NCBI GenBank assembly: GCA_963782985.1 | Contig: CAWALU010000014.1 | Location: 248,001 to 312,000 of the forward strand | DNA length: 64,000 bases | Origin: CAVSWT01 sp963782985 | Lineage (GTDB): Bacteria > Bacteroidota > Ignavibacteria > Ignavibacteriales > Ignavibacteriaceae | Reading direction: 5' to 3' | Shown here: piece after piece, positions 1 through 7,252 of the stretch | Layout: each line of letters starts with the position of its first letter | Position numbering within the stretch: position 1 is the stretch's first letter | Notes under the pieces: model-generated | What the model saw: the letters and a program-made list of their open reading frames with translations, nothing else | Databases searched by the model: none | Told to the model about the DNA's origin: nothing | Program-made: the position numbers and the translations under genes

Positions 1-2
1 TA

Positions 3-1130
3 TGGGTTTCGGAATACAGAATTGAGTCCGGACTTAATTGCGGCGGACATGCTTTTGCAACCGACGGTTATTTAATAGGACCAATTTTAGAAGAATTTAA
101 AACAAACCGAAGCTTTTTAATAAATACAATTCATAAAATTTATACTGAATCCTTACTGAAAAAGAATATTGCATTTAATGAAGAGCCGCCTGAACTAAGA
201 ATTACGGCACAGGGCGGCGTTGGCACATTCGAAGAAAATAATTTCTTGTTAGATTATTATCAATTGGATTCAGTGGGATGGGGTTCGCCTTTTCTTCTCG
301 TCCCGGAGGTAACAAACGTTGACAAAAAAACTTTGGAACTTTTGTGCAATGCTAAAGAAGAAGATTTGTATTTAAGTAATACTTCTCCCCTCGGCGTTCC
401 TTTTAACAGCCTGCGTGGAAATACAAAAGATGCAGAGAAGGAAGAAAAAGCCTTGCAAGGTAAGGCAGGAAGCGCCTGCCCCAAAAAGTTTTTAATTTCA
501 GATATTGAGTTTAGCGAGAAACCGATTTGTACTGCTTCAGTTAAGTATCAATCACAAAAAATCGAACAGGTAAACGCTTCATCTATTAGCAAAATAGAAA
601 AAGAAAAAGCTTATAATAAAATTATTGATAAAACTTGTTTATGCATGGGACTTGCTCTTCCGGCATTGGAATTAAATAATGGAGTTTCAAAAGTAGATGG
701 CGTGGGAACTGCTGTTTGCCCGGGACCTAATATGGCTTACTTTTCCTCAATAGTTTCATTGAACGAAATGGTAAATCACATTTACGGTAGAATTAATATT
801 ATCACGCACACTACTCGTCCGAATATGTTTATGAAAGAGCTTAAACTTTATCTCACTTATTTGGAAGACAAAATTTCATCAATTGATTTACCGGCTTCTG
901 TAAATCAAATTAAGTATTTCAGCGCTTTTGTAACAAATATTTCAGATGGGATTGAATATTATAAACAACTTTTCGCAGACGCTAAAGGGAAAATTTTTGA
1001 TATTAAAAAGAGAGCAGATTACGAAATAACCACTCTTGAAGAAAAGTTTTTTTATTTAATCTCTGTTATGGCTGATAAAAAATTAATAGCGGAAGTTACT
1101 ACTCCAAATGTTAAGGTTTCTGGGTTTTAA
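3..1130 (+). CDS. Uncharacterised protein, 3' part of a gene cut by the left window edge
   Basis: The reading frame is open from base 3 to a TAA at 1128-1130, so about 375 C-terminal residues are visible and the true start lies outside the window. The TTG at 246 is internal, because the frame continues upstream without a stop. Visible motifs are a Gly-rich segment near the left edge (SGLNCGGHAFATDG), then AQGGVGTFEENNF, WGSPFLLVPEVTNVD, a GSACPKK segment, CLCMGLALPALE and VCPGPNMAYFS. The conserved-looking Cys and Gly clusters suggest a cytosolic enzyme, perhaps flavin- or metal-binding, but I cannot place it in a named family. No signal peptide or membrane segment is seen in the visible part. 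A hairpin at 1231-1264 probably terminates it. Confidence 0.6.
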   Translation, partial: WVSEYRIESGLNCGGHAFATDGYLIGPILEEFKTNRSFLINTIHKIYTESLLKKNIAFNEEPPELRITAQGGVGTFEENNFLLDYYQLDSVGWGSPFLLVPEVTNVDKKTLELLCNAKEEDLYLSNTSPLGVPFNSLRGNTKDAEKEEKALQGKAGSACPKKFLISDIEFSEKPICTASVKYQSQKIEQVNASSISKIEKEKAYNKIIDKTCLCMGLALPALELNNGVSKVDGVGTAVCPGPNMAYFSSIVSLNEMVNHIYGRINIITHTTRPNMFMKELKLYLTYLEDKISSIDLPASVNQIKYFSAFVTNISDGIEYYKQLFADAKGKIFDIKKRADYEITTLEEKFFYLISVMADKKLIAEVTTPNVKVSGF

Positions 1131-1230
1131 ATTTTTCAATAGTCTAAGAACGTTTCACTTATCACTTTTTTGAATTAAGTTTTAAGTTTTTTGAACCTCC
1201 CTAAACTGCAATCCACTTATACTTTACAAT

Positions 1231-1264
1231 AAAAAAACCTTCAACATTTCTGCTGAAGGTTTTT
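1231..1264. terminator. Bidirectional intrinsic terminator
   Basis: A perfect 10-bp stem (aaaaccttca at 1234-1243 with tgaaggtttt at 1255-1264 within one base) encloses a loop of about 10 nt. It is flanked by seven A on the left and a T-rich run on the right. It can therefore end both the rightward gene at 3-1130 and the leftward tRNA cluster. Confidence 0.8.
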
Positions 1265-1270
1265 CTTTTG

Positions 1271-1342
1271 TGACCCCAAGGGGATTCGAACCCCTATTAC
1301 CGCCGTGAAAGGGCGAGGTCCTAACCATTAGACGATGGGGCC
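1271..1342 (-). tRNA. tRNA-Glu (UUC)
   Basis: The reverse complement folds as a cloverleaf. The acceptor stem GGCCCCA pairs with TGGGGTC and is followed by discriminator A. The T arm contains GGTTCGAATCC, and the anticodon loop CTTTCAC gives anticodon TTC. CCA is not encoded. It is the most downstream of four leftward tRNA genes and lies just before the terminator at 1231-1264. Confidence 0.95.
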
Positions 1343-1409
1343 AGCTATCAATTTATAATGAACAATACATAGTAAATAATTAAAAAACTCTTTAGATTTA
1401 ATCAATTGG

Positions 1410-1484
1410 GGTGAGCGATGGGAATTGAACCCACGACCCCCAGGGCCACAACCTGGTGCTCTAACCAACTGAGCTACGCTCACC
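1410..1484 (-). tRNA. tRNA-His (GUG)
   Basis: The cloverleaf has acceptor GTGAGCG paired with CGCTCAC, anticodon stem-loop CCAGGTTGTGGCCCTGG (anticodon GTG), and the T arm GGGTTCAATTCCC. The base before the acceptor is G and the discriminator is C, the G-1:C73 pair that identifies histidine tRNA in bacteria. The coordinates include that pair. Confidence 0.95.
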
Positions 1485-1563
1485 ATAACAATTCAATGGT
1501 CAAAAATCAAAAGTAATAATAATTTAAACAACTTTTGACTTTTTAATTTTGACTTATCATTTG

Positions 1564-1637
1564 TACGCCCGAGTGGAATCGAACCACTAACCTACAGCTT
1601 AGAAGGCTGTTGCTCTATCCGATTGAGCTACGGGCGC
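1564..1637 (-). tRNA. tRNA-Arg (UCU)
   Basis: The reverse complement has acceptor GCGCCCG against CGGGCGT (ending in a G-U pair), a D arm AGCTCAATCGGATAGAGC, anticodon loop CTTCTAA (anticodon TCT) and T arm GTGGTTCGATTCCAC. The discriminator is A. It lies in the leftward tRNA cluster between tRNA-His and tRNA-Pro. Confidence 0.95.
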
Positions 1638-1694
1638 AGATTAGTGAAATGGTTTAACAATAAAAAAAGAACAAATTGTTTAAGTTATTTTTTG

Positions 1695-1770
1695 TCGGGG
1701 CGGCAGGATTCGAACCTGCGACCTCCTGCTCCCAAAGCAGGCGCGATGAACCGGGCTACGCTACGCCCCG
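1695..1770 (-). tRNA. tRNA-Pro (UGG)
   Basis: The acceptor CGGGGCG pairs with CGCCCCG. The anticodon stem-loop CTGCTTTGGGAGCAG gives anticodon TGG, the T arm is GCAGGTTCGAATCCTGC and the discriminator is A. This is the first gene of the leftward cluster Pro-Arg-His-Glu. The spacers between these tRNAs are 40 to 80 nt and contain nothing else recognisable. Confidence 0.95.
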
Positions 1771-1933
1771 ATATGTTAAAAAAAACTGATTTCAAATATA
1801 TATTATTGAGCTTTAATAATCAATTAAACCTATTCCAATATTTTTTAAACTTTAATATTTCTTGGGGGATGATGGCAAATTTTCATATAAAATATTACTT
1901 AGTTAAATTAAGAGGCAAAAATAAAATTTAAGA

Positions 1934-3151
1934 ATGTCATTCCCTTTATTTGTATCCCGAAAATTTACTTTCTCTAAAAAAAAATCGAAGTTCGTTTCAT
2001 TCATTTCGGCTATATCTATTGTAGGAATTGCATTAGGCGTTGCAACGTTAATAATAACCCTAAGCATTTTAAATGGATTTGAAAAAACAATTACAAGCAA
2101 AATTGTTGAGTTTGATTCTCACATTCAAATAACCTCTTATACTTCTACTCTGCCGGATTACCATAAAATTTTTCCTTCGCTTAAAGCAGGACTAGGAAAT
2201 CTAGCTCAAGAAATAAATCCTTATGTTTCCAAGCTTGCTATTATCAGCAGTAAAAAAAATAAAGAAGGACTAAATATTAAAGGAGTTATTCCCGAAGAAT
2301 ATGTTAATCACTTAAAAGATAAAATAATTGAAGGCGAATATAACCTGGATGAAAATTCATCAACAATAATTTTAGGAAAAAAATTAGCTAACAAGTTATT
2401 TATTAAAGTCGGCGACAAAGTTACAGTTTTTGCCTTAAAAAATGATAAGCTTCCTTCATTTGAAAATTTACCCAACATTGAAAAATTTAAAGTGGTGGGA
2501 ATTTTTGAAAGCGGTATGCCTCAATACGATGATCTTTATGCTTATGTTAATTTGAAAAATGCACAACAGCTTTTTGGTATAGGTGATAACATTAATGGAT
2601 ATGATATTAGATTAAATAATACAGCAAAAATTGACAGCGTAGCAGCAGTTTTAAGTAGTGAATTGAAATATCCTAACATTGTTAAATCAATATATCAAAC
2701 ACACAGAAATATTTTTACGTGGATTCAGCTTCAGAAAGAACCCATCCCAATTATACTAGGATTAATTATTATAGTAGCAGTATTTAATATTATTGCAACT
2801 CTTTTAATGATTGTACTCGAAAAAACAAATGCCATCGGAACGTTAAAAGCATTGGGCGCGCGCAGCGGACAGATTGTTTTTATATTTTTGTATCAAGGAT
2901 TTTTTTTAGCGGTTTGGGGAATCTTAGCCGGCAATTTATTGGCTTATCTGTTGATGGAAATTCAATTAAAATATAATATCATATCGCTCCCCTCCTCCGT
3001 TTACTTTATGTCCACAGTTCCGATTCAACTTTCATTAAATACTTTTTTAATAGTTTCAGCAATTACAATGCTGCTTTCAATTTTGGTATCGGCGCTTCCA
3101 AGTTTTATAGCTTCCAAAATAAAACCGGTTTCTGCTTTGAGGTTTAATTAA
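1934..3151 (+). CDS. LolC/LolE-type ABC transporter permease (first copy)
   Basis: This 405-residue inner-membrane permease belongs to the FtsX/MacB-like LolCE family, which extracts lipoproteins from the inner membrane for transfer to the outer membrane. The N-terminus has the family's transmembrane helix (about residues 20-50, SFISAISIVGIALGVATLI, then LNGFE). A periplasmic domain of about 200 residues follows, then three C-terminal helices (about 270-395) with the conserved EKTNAIGTLKALGA segment that contacts the ATPase. It is followed after one base by a paralogous permease and then a LolD-like ATPase, so the three form an exporter operon. A macrolide-type exporter cannot be excluded, but two fused-type permeases plus one small ATPase fit Lol best. 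Confidence 0.85.
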   Translation: MSFPLFVSRKFTFSKKKSKFVSFISAISIVGIALGVATLIITLSILNGFEKTITSKIVEFDSHIQITSYTSTLPDYHKIFPSLKAGLGNLAQEINPYVSKLAIISSKKNKEGLNIKGVIPEEYVNHLKDKIIEGEYNLDENSSTIILGKKLANKLFIKVGDKVTVFALKNDKLPSFENLPNIEKFKVVGIFESGMPQYDDLYAYVNLKNAQQLFGIGDNINGYDIRLNNTAKIDSVAAVLSSELKYPNIVKSIYQTHRNIFTWIQLQKEPIPIILGLIIIVAVFNIIATLLMIVLEKTNAIGTLKALGARSGQIVFIFLYQGFFLAVWGILAGNLLAYLLMEIQLKYNIISLPSSVYFMSTVPIQLSLNTFLIVSAITMLLSILVSALPSFIASKIKPVSALRFN

Positions 3152-3152
3152 T

Positions 3153-4385
3153 ATGAAGTTTGAAAAATTTATTTCAACTCGCTACTTAATCTCAAAACAT
3201 AAAATAAATTTTATAACTATCATTTCTTTTATTTCAATTTTAGGAATTACAATTGGAGTAGCGGCGTTGATAGTTGTTATTTCTGTGTTTAATGGATTCG
3301 GAAGTTTGGTTACATCTTTTCTCGTTACTTTTGATCCGCATGTAAGGGTTGAATTTATTTCTGATGAAGGATACAATTTTGAAAAACAAATGCTGCAAAC
3401 TCTTCATCAATTAAAAAACGTAGAAGAAATTACGCCTTACATTTCCGGGAAAGTAGTGGCGGAGAAGAAAGATGAATTTCAAATTGTAACTTTAAAGGGG
3501 ATCGAACAATCATCGGGCGACAGCGTTTATCGCATAAAAGATAATATGCTTTTCGGAAAATATGATCTTTCAAATAAGAATGGATTGCCGCAGGTAGTTT
3601 TGGGTCTGCCTCTTGCGGATAAGCTGGAAACCGCTCTCAGAGATACAATTTCAATAATCTCTCCCGTAGGAATTGAAAAAGCGATCACACAATTTAGTCT
3701 TCCTTCCATGCAGAAATTTATTGTAAGCGGAGTATTCAATTCAAACAATAATGAATATGATAACTCATACATCTTTGCATCAATTAATTTTACGCAGGGG
3801 CTGTTGGGATATAAAAATAAATATCAAGGTTATGATATTCGATTGAATGATATGAACGATGCATTCGAAATTAAAAATGAATTGCAAAGCAAATTAAATC
3901 AAAATAATTTTAGCGTTAGCACCTGGTTTGATTTTAGAAAAGATCTTTATTCGGTTATGCAGATTGAAAGATGGTCGGCTTTTATTTTGCTATCATTAAT
4001 TATCGCCGTTGCAACTTTTAATATTTTAGGATCGCTTTCAATGTCTGTAATTGAAAAGAAAAGAGACATCGGAATTTTGCGCTCAATGGGAACGCAGGAA
4101 AATTCAATCTTAAAAATTTTTATGTTTGAAGGTTTGCTTATCGGACTGGTCGGAACTTTAGCTGGACTTGCGTTGGGATACGGAATTTGTTTTCTCCATT
4201 TGAAGTTTAATATTTATCCGCTTGATCCCACGCAATATAAAATTGATGCGCTCCCATTACAGTTAAGAATTTCTGACTTCTTTTACATCACCGGTGTTTC
4301 AATGCTGCTTTCGTTTCTCGCTTCTCTTTATCCTGCGCTAAAGGCGGCGCGCGTTAATGTTTTAGAAGCAATAAAATGGGAGTAG
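3153..4385 (+). CDS. LolC/LolE-type ABC transporter permease (second copy)
   Basis: This 410-residue permease is paralogous to the gene immediately upstream and starts one base after its stop. The N-terminal helix (about 20-50, ISFISILGITIGVAALIVVISVFNGF) precedes a periplasmic domain. The C-terminal half has three helices and the coupling segment EKKRDIGILRSMG, equivalent to EKTNAIGTLKALG in the first copy. The two permeases probably form the heterodimeric membrane part of a lipoprotein exporter, with the ATPase encoded 40 bases downstream. Which copy corresponds to LolC and which to LolE cannot be decided by eye. Confidence 0.85.
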   Translation: MKFEKFISTRYLISKHKINFITIISFISILGITIGVAALIVVISVFNGFGSLVTSFLVTFDPHVRVEFISDEGYNFEKQMLQTLHQLKNVEEITPYISGKVVAEKKDEFQIVTLKGIEQSSGDSVYRIKDNMLFGKYDLSNKNGLPQVVLGLPLADKLETALRDTISIISPVGIEKAITQFSLPSMQKFIVSGVFNSNNNEYDNSYIFASINFTQGLLGYKNKYQGYDIRLNDMNDAFEIKNELQSKLNQNNFSVSTWFDFRKDLYSVMQIERWSAFILLSLIIAVATFNILGSLSMSVIEKKRDIGILRSMGTQENSILKIFMFEGLLIGLVGTLAGLALGYGICFLHLKFNIYPLDPTQYKIDALPLQLRISDFFYITGVSMLLSFLASLYPALKAARVNVLEAIKWE

Positions 4386-4425
4386 TTTTTATAGCTGACA
4401 AAATGAAATATTTGAAAATTAAATT

Positions 4426-5103
4426 ATGATAAATATTCTTAAAGCTGATAACCTTATAAAATCTTATCAGACAAATAAAAAATTAAGACTTGAAGTTTTA
4501 AAATCAGTTTCGCTTGAAATTGAAGCGGAAAAAATTTCAGTTATTATCGGCGCATCCGGCGCGGGTAAAAGCACTTTGCTTCATTTGATGGGAGGATTAG
4601 ATCGTCCCGACAGCGGCGATGTTTACTTTAATTCTGAAAGTATTTTCAAATATTCAGATGATAAACTTGCTAAATTCAGAAATAAAAATATCGGATTTAT
4701 TTTTCAGTTTCATCACCTGCTTCCTGAGTTTACTGCAATTGAAAATGTTTCCATTCCTCAAATGATAAATAATATTTCTTTAACTGACGCGCTGCAGAAA
4801 TCGGAAAATTTATTAAATACAGTTGGATTGAAAGAAAGATTAAATCATAAGCCGGCGGAACTTTCGGGCGGAGAGCAGCAGAGAGTAGCGGTGGCGCGTG
4901 CGCTTGCAAACGATCCTTCAATAATTTTTGCTGATGAGCCAACGGGCAATTTGGATTCGGCAAACAGCGAAACTCTGCACCAGTTGTTTATTAAATTAAG
5001 AGATGATTTAAAGAAGACTTTTGTAATCGTAACCCACAATTCAGGTTTAGTAAATTTAGCTGATAAGGTTTTTGAAATGCGGGATGGAAAATTAATTGAA
5101 TGA
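4426..5103 (+). CDS. lolD: LolD-like ABC transporter ATPase
   Basis: This 225-residue cytosolic ATPase powers the preceding permease pair. The nucleotide-binding motifs are complete: Walker A GASGAGKST (about 42-50), Q-loop in FIFQFHHLLPEFTA (about 91-104), signature LSGGE (146-150), Walker B IIFADEP (166-172), D-loop NLD, and the H-loop histidine in VTHNSG (about 204). The length and the FQFHHLLPEFTALENV-like region match LolD/MacB-type ATPases. It lies 40 bases after the second permease and closes the operon. No terminator is visible before the convergent gene at 5192. Confidence 0.9.
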   Translation: MINILKADNLIKSYQTNKKLRLEVLKSVSLEIEAEKISVIIGASGAGKSTLLHLMGGLDRPDSGDVYFNSESIFKYSDDKLAKFRNKNIGFIFQFHHLLPEFTAIENVSIPQMINNISLTDALQKSENLLNTVGLKERLNHKPAELSGGEQQRVAVARALANDPSIIFADEPTGNLDSANSETLHQLFIKLRDDLKKTFVIVTHNSGLVNLADKVFEMRDGKLIE

Positions 5104-5191
5104 ATAGTAAAATGGTTGAATGAATTTAGCGTGAATAGAGGTCTAATTGTTTTAGCGATAGAAATAACTTTATTCTCAAAACTTAATTATT

Positions 5192-6427
5192 TTAATTTAA
5201 AAAGCTGCACGTCTTATTTATAAACAAGTCAAAACTTTTATTAATACTATCTTCATATTTTGAAAGTAAAGGGAACGGAGTTTCGTGAGAATAAGGAAAG
5301 GGAAAGTCTAAAACTTCAGATTTTAATCTAGAATTAGTATTTCCGATTAAAGTTTTATTTACCGCACTGTAAGGCATTACATTATCCTTCTCGAGCGAGC
5401 AATTAAATATTTGATTTTCCAATTCTTTAAATCTGCTTTCTCTCAAGTCTTCATACTTTTCAAAATTTAATAACGACTTAAAATATATTCCTTCAATGGT
5501 TTCCATTTTGAAAAATGCTGACAGCCTTTCATCGTTTGAAATATCTTTATCAAAATCATAAACTAAAAATCTATTTATAGAATTGAACGCTTCGCTATCC
5601 AAAATAGATTTTGCAACCGGATTCATAAAATTTAGCGTTGGTCCGCCGCAAAAAACAAACAGTCTTGAATCAGAAAAAAGATTATCCGGATTGCTCATTA
5701 AAAGTATTTCAGATAGAAACGCCCCAATCGAATATCCCAATAAATCAATCGTGGCGTCTTTTTCAATAAACGGGTTTTTGTTTTGCCGAATGTCTTTAAC
5801 AAAATTCACAATATCATAATAAGTCTGAAGCCCGCTAAAAATAAACCTTTGAGGCACAAATTGTAAACGCGTACTTATTGCAGCATTAGCAAAAGTCCCG
5901 TATTTTAATCCGGGTAAAAGTTTTTTCCTTTCCTTCGCCACTTCATTCATTATTCTAAAATCGCTCCAGTCTAACGGCGCCCTGTTAATGTGAAATGCCT
6001 GCGGAAACAAAACCACAGATTTGTTTGTTTGATGATGAATTGAATAAGCCCACGGTAAATATTTGTTCCAGTTTCGTTCATTTAATCCGTGTAATAAAAT
6101 TACTATGCTTTTTGATTTTAAAGCGCTGTTGTTTTTAAACAGCGTGTAATTAAACGTTTTGTTTTCTTCCACTTGATCATCAGGAACCTCCAGCATTTTT
6201 AGAATATAGTTATTCGAAAAATAATTTTGTGAAAGATAAAATTTTACCAGCGCTTTAAAGAATGTATTAAAAGACTGATATTCGTTTCCGCAAGGAAACT
6301 TAGTTAAGCTTTCTGAAAAAAAATTTATATTATAAATTTTCGCTTCATTAAACCGCGTGATATCAATTTCGTTTTTATTTATATCAAATATATTTTTTAA
6401 ATAATTGTACTGTTCAAAATATTTCAT
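5192..6427 (-). CDS. Alpha/beta-hydrolase-fold protein paired with a MerR regulator
   Basis: This is a 411-residue cytosolic protein without a signal peptide. A hydrolase core is recognisable: strand plus oxyanion-type motif IVILLHGLN (about 108-116), nucleophile elbow GYSIG (231-235, Ser233), a plausible acid at Asp348 in EKDNVMP, and a plausible catalytic His381 in PYSHETP. About 100 residues precede the core. The substrate is unknown, and thioesterase, lipase or esterase activities are all possible. Its start codon overlaps the stop of the upstream MerR gene by four bases, so the two are translationally coupled. This suggests the regulator controls the enzyme's expression. The triad assignment rests on motif spacing. 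Confidence 0.65.
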   Translation of the reverse strand: MKYFEQYNYLKNIFDINKNEIDITRFNEAKIYNINFFSESLTKFPCGNEYQSFNTFFKALVKFYLSQNYFSNNYILKMLEVPDDQVEENKTFNYTLFKNNSALKSKSIVILLHGLNERNWNKYLPWAYSIHHQTNKSVVLFPQAFHINRAPLDWSDFRIMNEVAKERKKLLPGLKYGTFANAAISTRLQFVPQRFIFSGLQTYYDIVNFVKDIRQNKNPFIEKDATIDLLGYSIGAFLSEILLMSNPDNLFSDSRLFVFCGGPTLNFMNPVAKSILDSEAFNSINRFLVYDFDKDISNDERLSAFFKMETIEGIYFKSLLNFEKYEDLRESRFKELENQIFNCSLEKDNVMPYSAVNKTLIGNTNSRLKSEVLDFPFPYSHETPFPLLSKYEDSINKSFDLFINKTCSFLN

Positions 6428-7122
6428 TTTAATCCCCGCTTAGTATTTTTATTTTTTAAACTGATAATTTCTTTTTTCTTTTTTTTCAATAGCTCTTCCC
6501 ATCGTGAAATGCCTTCTTTAAGCAAATTCATTTTGGCGAATAGATTTTCTATCGATTTCTGCATTTCACCAAGCTTAAAATTTGTATCGTCTTTATTAAA
6601 GGCATCTATATTATTTTGTATTTGCCAAAAATCCCGGAAATAATCGGATACAACTTTTATTTCTTCGAGCGTGTAGCCGAATAATTGTAAATCCTGAATT
6701 AAATTGCACAAGTAAACATAGCCCGCAGAATAAAGGCGAAAACCTCCATCGCTTCTCATATCAGGCTCAATAATACCTTTGTCTTCCCAGTGTTTTATGG
6801 TGCGAGGACTTACTCCAATTTTTTCAGCAAGATTTCCAACGGTTAAATAGCTATTGTTTTTTTTGTTTGTGATTTTATCGGGAGTTAATTGCGGCAGCCC
6901 TACTTTTTTAATAATTTTTTGAATATCATCTAATTCATATCCGAGTTCGAGAAACTTTTTTACATGAATTCCCTTTTCATATTCAACATTAGAATAATAA
7001 GGAATATCATCATCTGAAATTCCGGATTGTTCAATTAAACTTGAGTTCTCCCATTCAATCAGTTGTTTTTTGGAAATGTTTAATTTGGAAAGAAGTTCAT
7101 CTTGAAGAAAAATATTTTTCAA
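6424..7122 (-). CDS. MerR-family regulator with two MerR-like DNA-binding domains
   Basis: This is a 232-residue regulator. Residues 91-160 are a clear MerR winged helix (YLTVGNLAEKIGVSPRTIKH, then W-x-x-x-G-I-I-E-P, then GGFRLY). Residues 5-75 read as a second, degenerate copy: a helix-turn-helix-like LLSKLNISKKQLIEWENSSL, a Y-Y-S-N-V segment in the wing position, and a G-Y-E-L-D-D-I helix matching G-Y-T-L-E-E-I in the second copy. The C-terminus (about 180-225) is a charged coiled coil, probably for dimerisation. No Cys or His effector site of the metal-sensing type is visible. Translation starts at TTG (7122), with AAGG seven bases upstream. A large inverted repeat lies directly in front of it. 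Confidence 0.75.
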   Translation of the reverse strand: MKNIFLQDELLSKLNISKKQLIEWENSSLIEQSGISDDDIPYYSNVEYEKGIHVKKFLELGYELDDIQKIIKKVGLPQLTPDKITNKKNNSYLTVGNLAEKIGVSPRTIKHWEDKGIIEPDMRSDGGFRLYSAGYVYLCNLIQDLQLFGYTLEEIKVVSDYFRDFWQIQNNIDAFNKDDTNFKLGEMQKSIENLFAKMNLLKEGISRWEELLKKKKKEIISLKNKNTKRGLK

Positions 7123-7124
7123 TT

Positions 7125-7170
7125 CTATACCTTAACGTAGATTATAAATAAAGTGTACGTTTACGTATAG
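7125..7170 (-). promoter_or_regulatory. Candidate operator upstream of the MerR gene (inverted repeat)
   Basis: Two 15-base arms, ctataccttaacgta (7125-7139) and tacgtttacgtatag (7156-7170), are inverted repeats with 13 of 15 matching positions and a 16-base spacer. The left arm contains the Shine-Dalgarno-like AAGG and sits 2 bases before the TTG start of the MerR gene. A dimeric regulator bound here would block its own transcription or translation start, so autoregulation is the simplest reading. Binding is inferred. Confidence 0.55.
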
Positions 7171-7208
7171 AAATATATTAAAATGAAATTTCTTTTACAA
7201 TTTATAAT

Positions 7209-7239
7209 AGTGAGACCCGCTTATAATGTGGATCTCACT
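7209..7239 (-). terminator. Hairpin between the MerR gene and pepA
   Basis: The arms agtgaga and tctcact (plus two more G-C pairs past a bulge) close a loop of about 13 nt. It lies 14 bases beyond the pepA stop-proximal side, upstream of the MerR transcript. The following leftward sequence is T-poor, so it may be a weak terminator or only a 3'-end stabiliser. Confidence 0.35.
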
Positions 7240-7252
7240 TAATACTTTTCGG

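Noticed and set aside
451..480. Two adjacent palindromes (ccttgcaagg and ggcagg-aagcg-cctgcc) inside the first gene, possibly an in-frame repeat insertion
   Set aside because: They encode part of a KAGSACPKK segment that looks like conserved protein sequence, and there is no homologue in the window to show that the residues are extra.
1623..1931. A 102-codon rightward reading frame
   Set aside because: It runs antisense through the tRNA-Arg and tRNA-Pro genes and has no ribosome-binding site. The match to common tRNA-antisense peptides is an artefact.
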